Below, piece after piece: positions 5,572-5,925 of a DNA stretch of 5,925 nt (position 1 is the stretch's first letter; each line of letters begins with the position of its first letter). This stretch comes from Tannerella sp. GTDB lineage: Bacteria > Bacteroidota > Bacteroidia > Bacteroidales > Tannerellaceae. The notes under the pieces were generated by a model. The model made no database searches and was not told the DNA's origin. It saw only the letters and a program-made list of their open reading frames with translations. The translations under genes were made by a program, and so were the position numbers. The stretch covers positions 1 through 5,925 of the forward strand of contig JAITDQ010000267.1 in assembly GCA_031282485.1 (NCBI GenBank), given 5' to 3'.

Positions 5572-5925
5572 TTATCCGTTGAAATACCTGTTCAGATAAA
5601 TGATAATCCCCAAAAGCGCCACTATCACGATGATAATAACGGTCAGCGCTTTCGATAATTTTTCTTTGCTTTCCTTATAGATGCGGTTCTGTTCCGAATT
5701 TTCGAACGCGACTGCCTCAAGAAGCTCTTCCGGGACGTCATATCCGTGAGCTTTCATGATCTCGGATGCCTGTAAAATATCTTTTTGTAAAAGTTCAACT
5801 TTTACTCCTCCCGAATCCACATATCCGAACATCACACGACTGCTGATGCCGTCGCGCACGTAACATTCGATACCTTCCGACTGAAGGAGATTAGCGAGCA
5901 TCTCCGCATCCGACGTTTGTTGAAA
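5572..5925 (-). CDS. DUF2007 domain protein with C-terminal membrane anchor (5' end outside window)
   Basis: The frame is open to the right edge. Before the first internal ATG (5901) it reads FQQTSDAE, which continues the expected DUF2007 N-terminal strand and helix, so that ATG is not the real start and the N-terminus is missing. The visible domain includes AEMLANLLQSEGIECYVRD, then GYVDSGGVKVELLQKD and ASEIMKAHGYDVPEE, the usual alternation of this small ferredoxin-like fold (PF09413, called a putative signal-transducing protein). After an acidic and lysine-rich linker, one hydrophobic helix (ALTVIIIVIVALLGIIIYL) lies 6 residues from the end. That would leave the DUF2007 domain in the cytoplasm as a tail-anchored protein (inference). 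Its ligand or partner is unknown. The small membrane gene follows 35 bases downstream. Confidence 0.85.
   Translation of the reverse strand, partial: FQQTSDAEMLANLLQSEGIECYVRDGISSRVMFGYVDSGGVKVELLQKDILQASEIMKAHGYDVPEELLEAVAFENSEQNRIYKESKEKLSKALTVIIIVIVALLGIIIYLNRYFNG

Noticed and set aside
5555..5580. AACGG/CCGTT repeats around the DUF2007 stop codon as a terminator
   Set aside because: The arms are 5 bp, overlap in alternative pairings, and on the minus strand lead into an A-run rather than a T-run.

Overview
The window looks like chromosomal DNA of a Bacteroidales bacterium (Bacteroidota). The reasons are: a RuvC directly behind the last codons of what looks like a DUF4286 gene; an EF-G2-type elongation factor G paralog very close to the Bacteroides form; A-rich leaders without clear Shine-Dalgarno sites at the start of each transcription unit; and TAnnTTTG-like promoter elements. 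Base composition is moderate, close to half G+C in the genes by eye, which seems higher than typical Bacteroides. I would not name a genus. No mobile element, CRISPR array, tRNA or rRNA is visible.

Layout. Bases 1-604 (+) hold the tail of a DUF4286-like gene and then ruvC, six bases apart, in one operon. A 67-base GC-rich convergent gap follows. Bases 672-2908 (-) hold a two-gene unit read right to left: a secreted alkaline-phosphatase-superfamily phosphodiesterase, then a hexameric glutamate dehydrogenase. The two share one base (TAATG), and a promoter-like sequence lies inside the end of the first gene. Bases 2909-3120 form a 212-base divergent control region with a perfect 14-bp palindrome, a set of CATGTT/AACATG half-sites and two candidate promoters facing apart. 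Bases 3121-5277 (+) hold the EF-G paralog, closed by a strong intrinsic terminator at 5303-5342. Bases 5357-5925 (-) hold a DUF2007 protein with a C-terminal membrane anchor, cut by the right edge, and then a 59-residue two-helix membrane protein, probably one operon.

Biology. RuvC resolves Holliday junctions. The glutamate dehydrogenase has an NAD-type coenzyme loop (GFGNVAWG and SGPDG), so it probably serves glutamate breakdown as much as ammonium assimilation. The EF-G paralog has the fold of EF-G but a serine in place of the catalytic switch II histidine. This matches the Bacteroides EF-G2 group, reported to drive translocation without GTP hydrolysis during carbon limitation. Its divergent arrangement with the phosphodiesterase-gdh unit suggests, but does not prove, shared nutritional control.

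No wholly undescribed system is evident. The points most worth checking are the non-hydrolysing EF-G signature and its start site, the operator-like region, the coenzyme prediction for the dehydrogenase, and the small membrane gene beside DUF2007.
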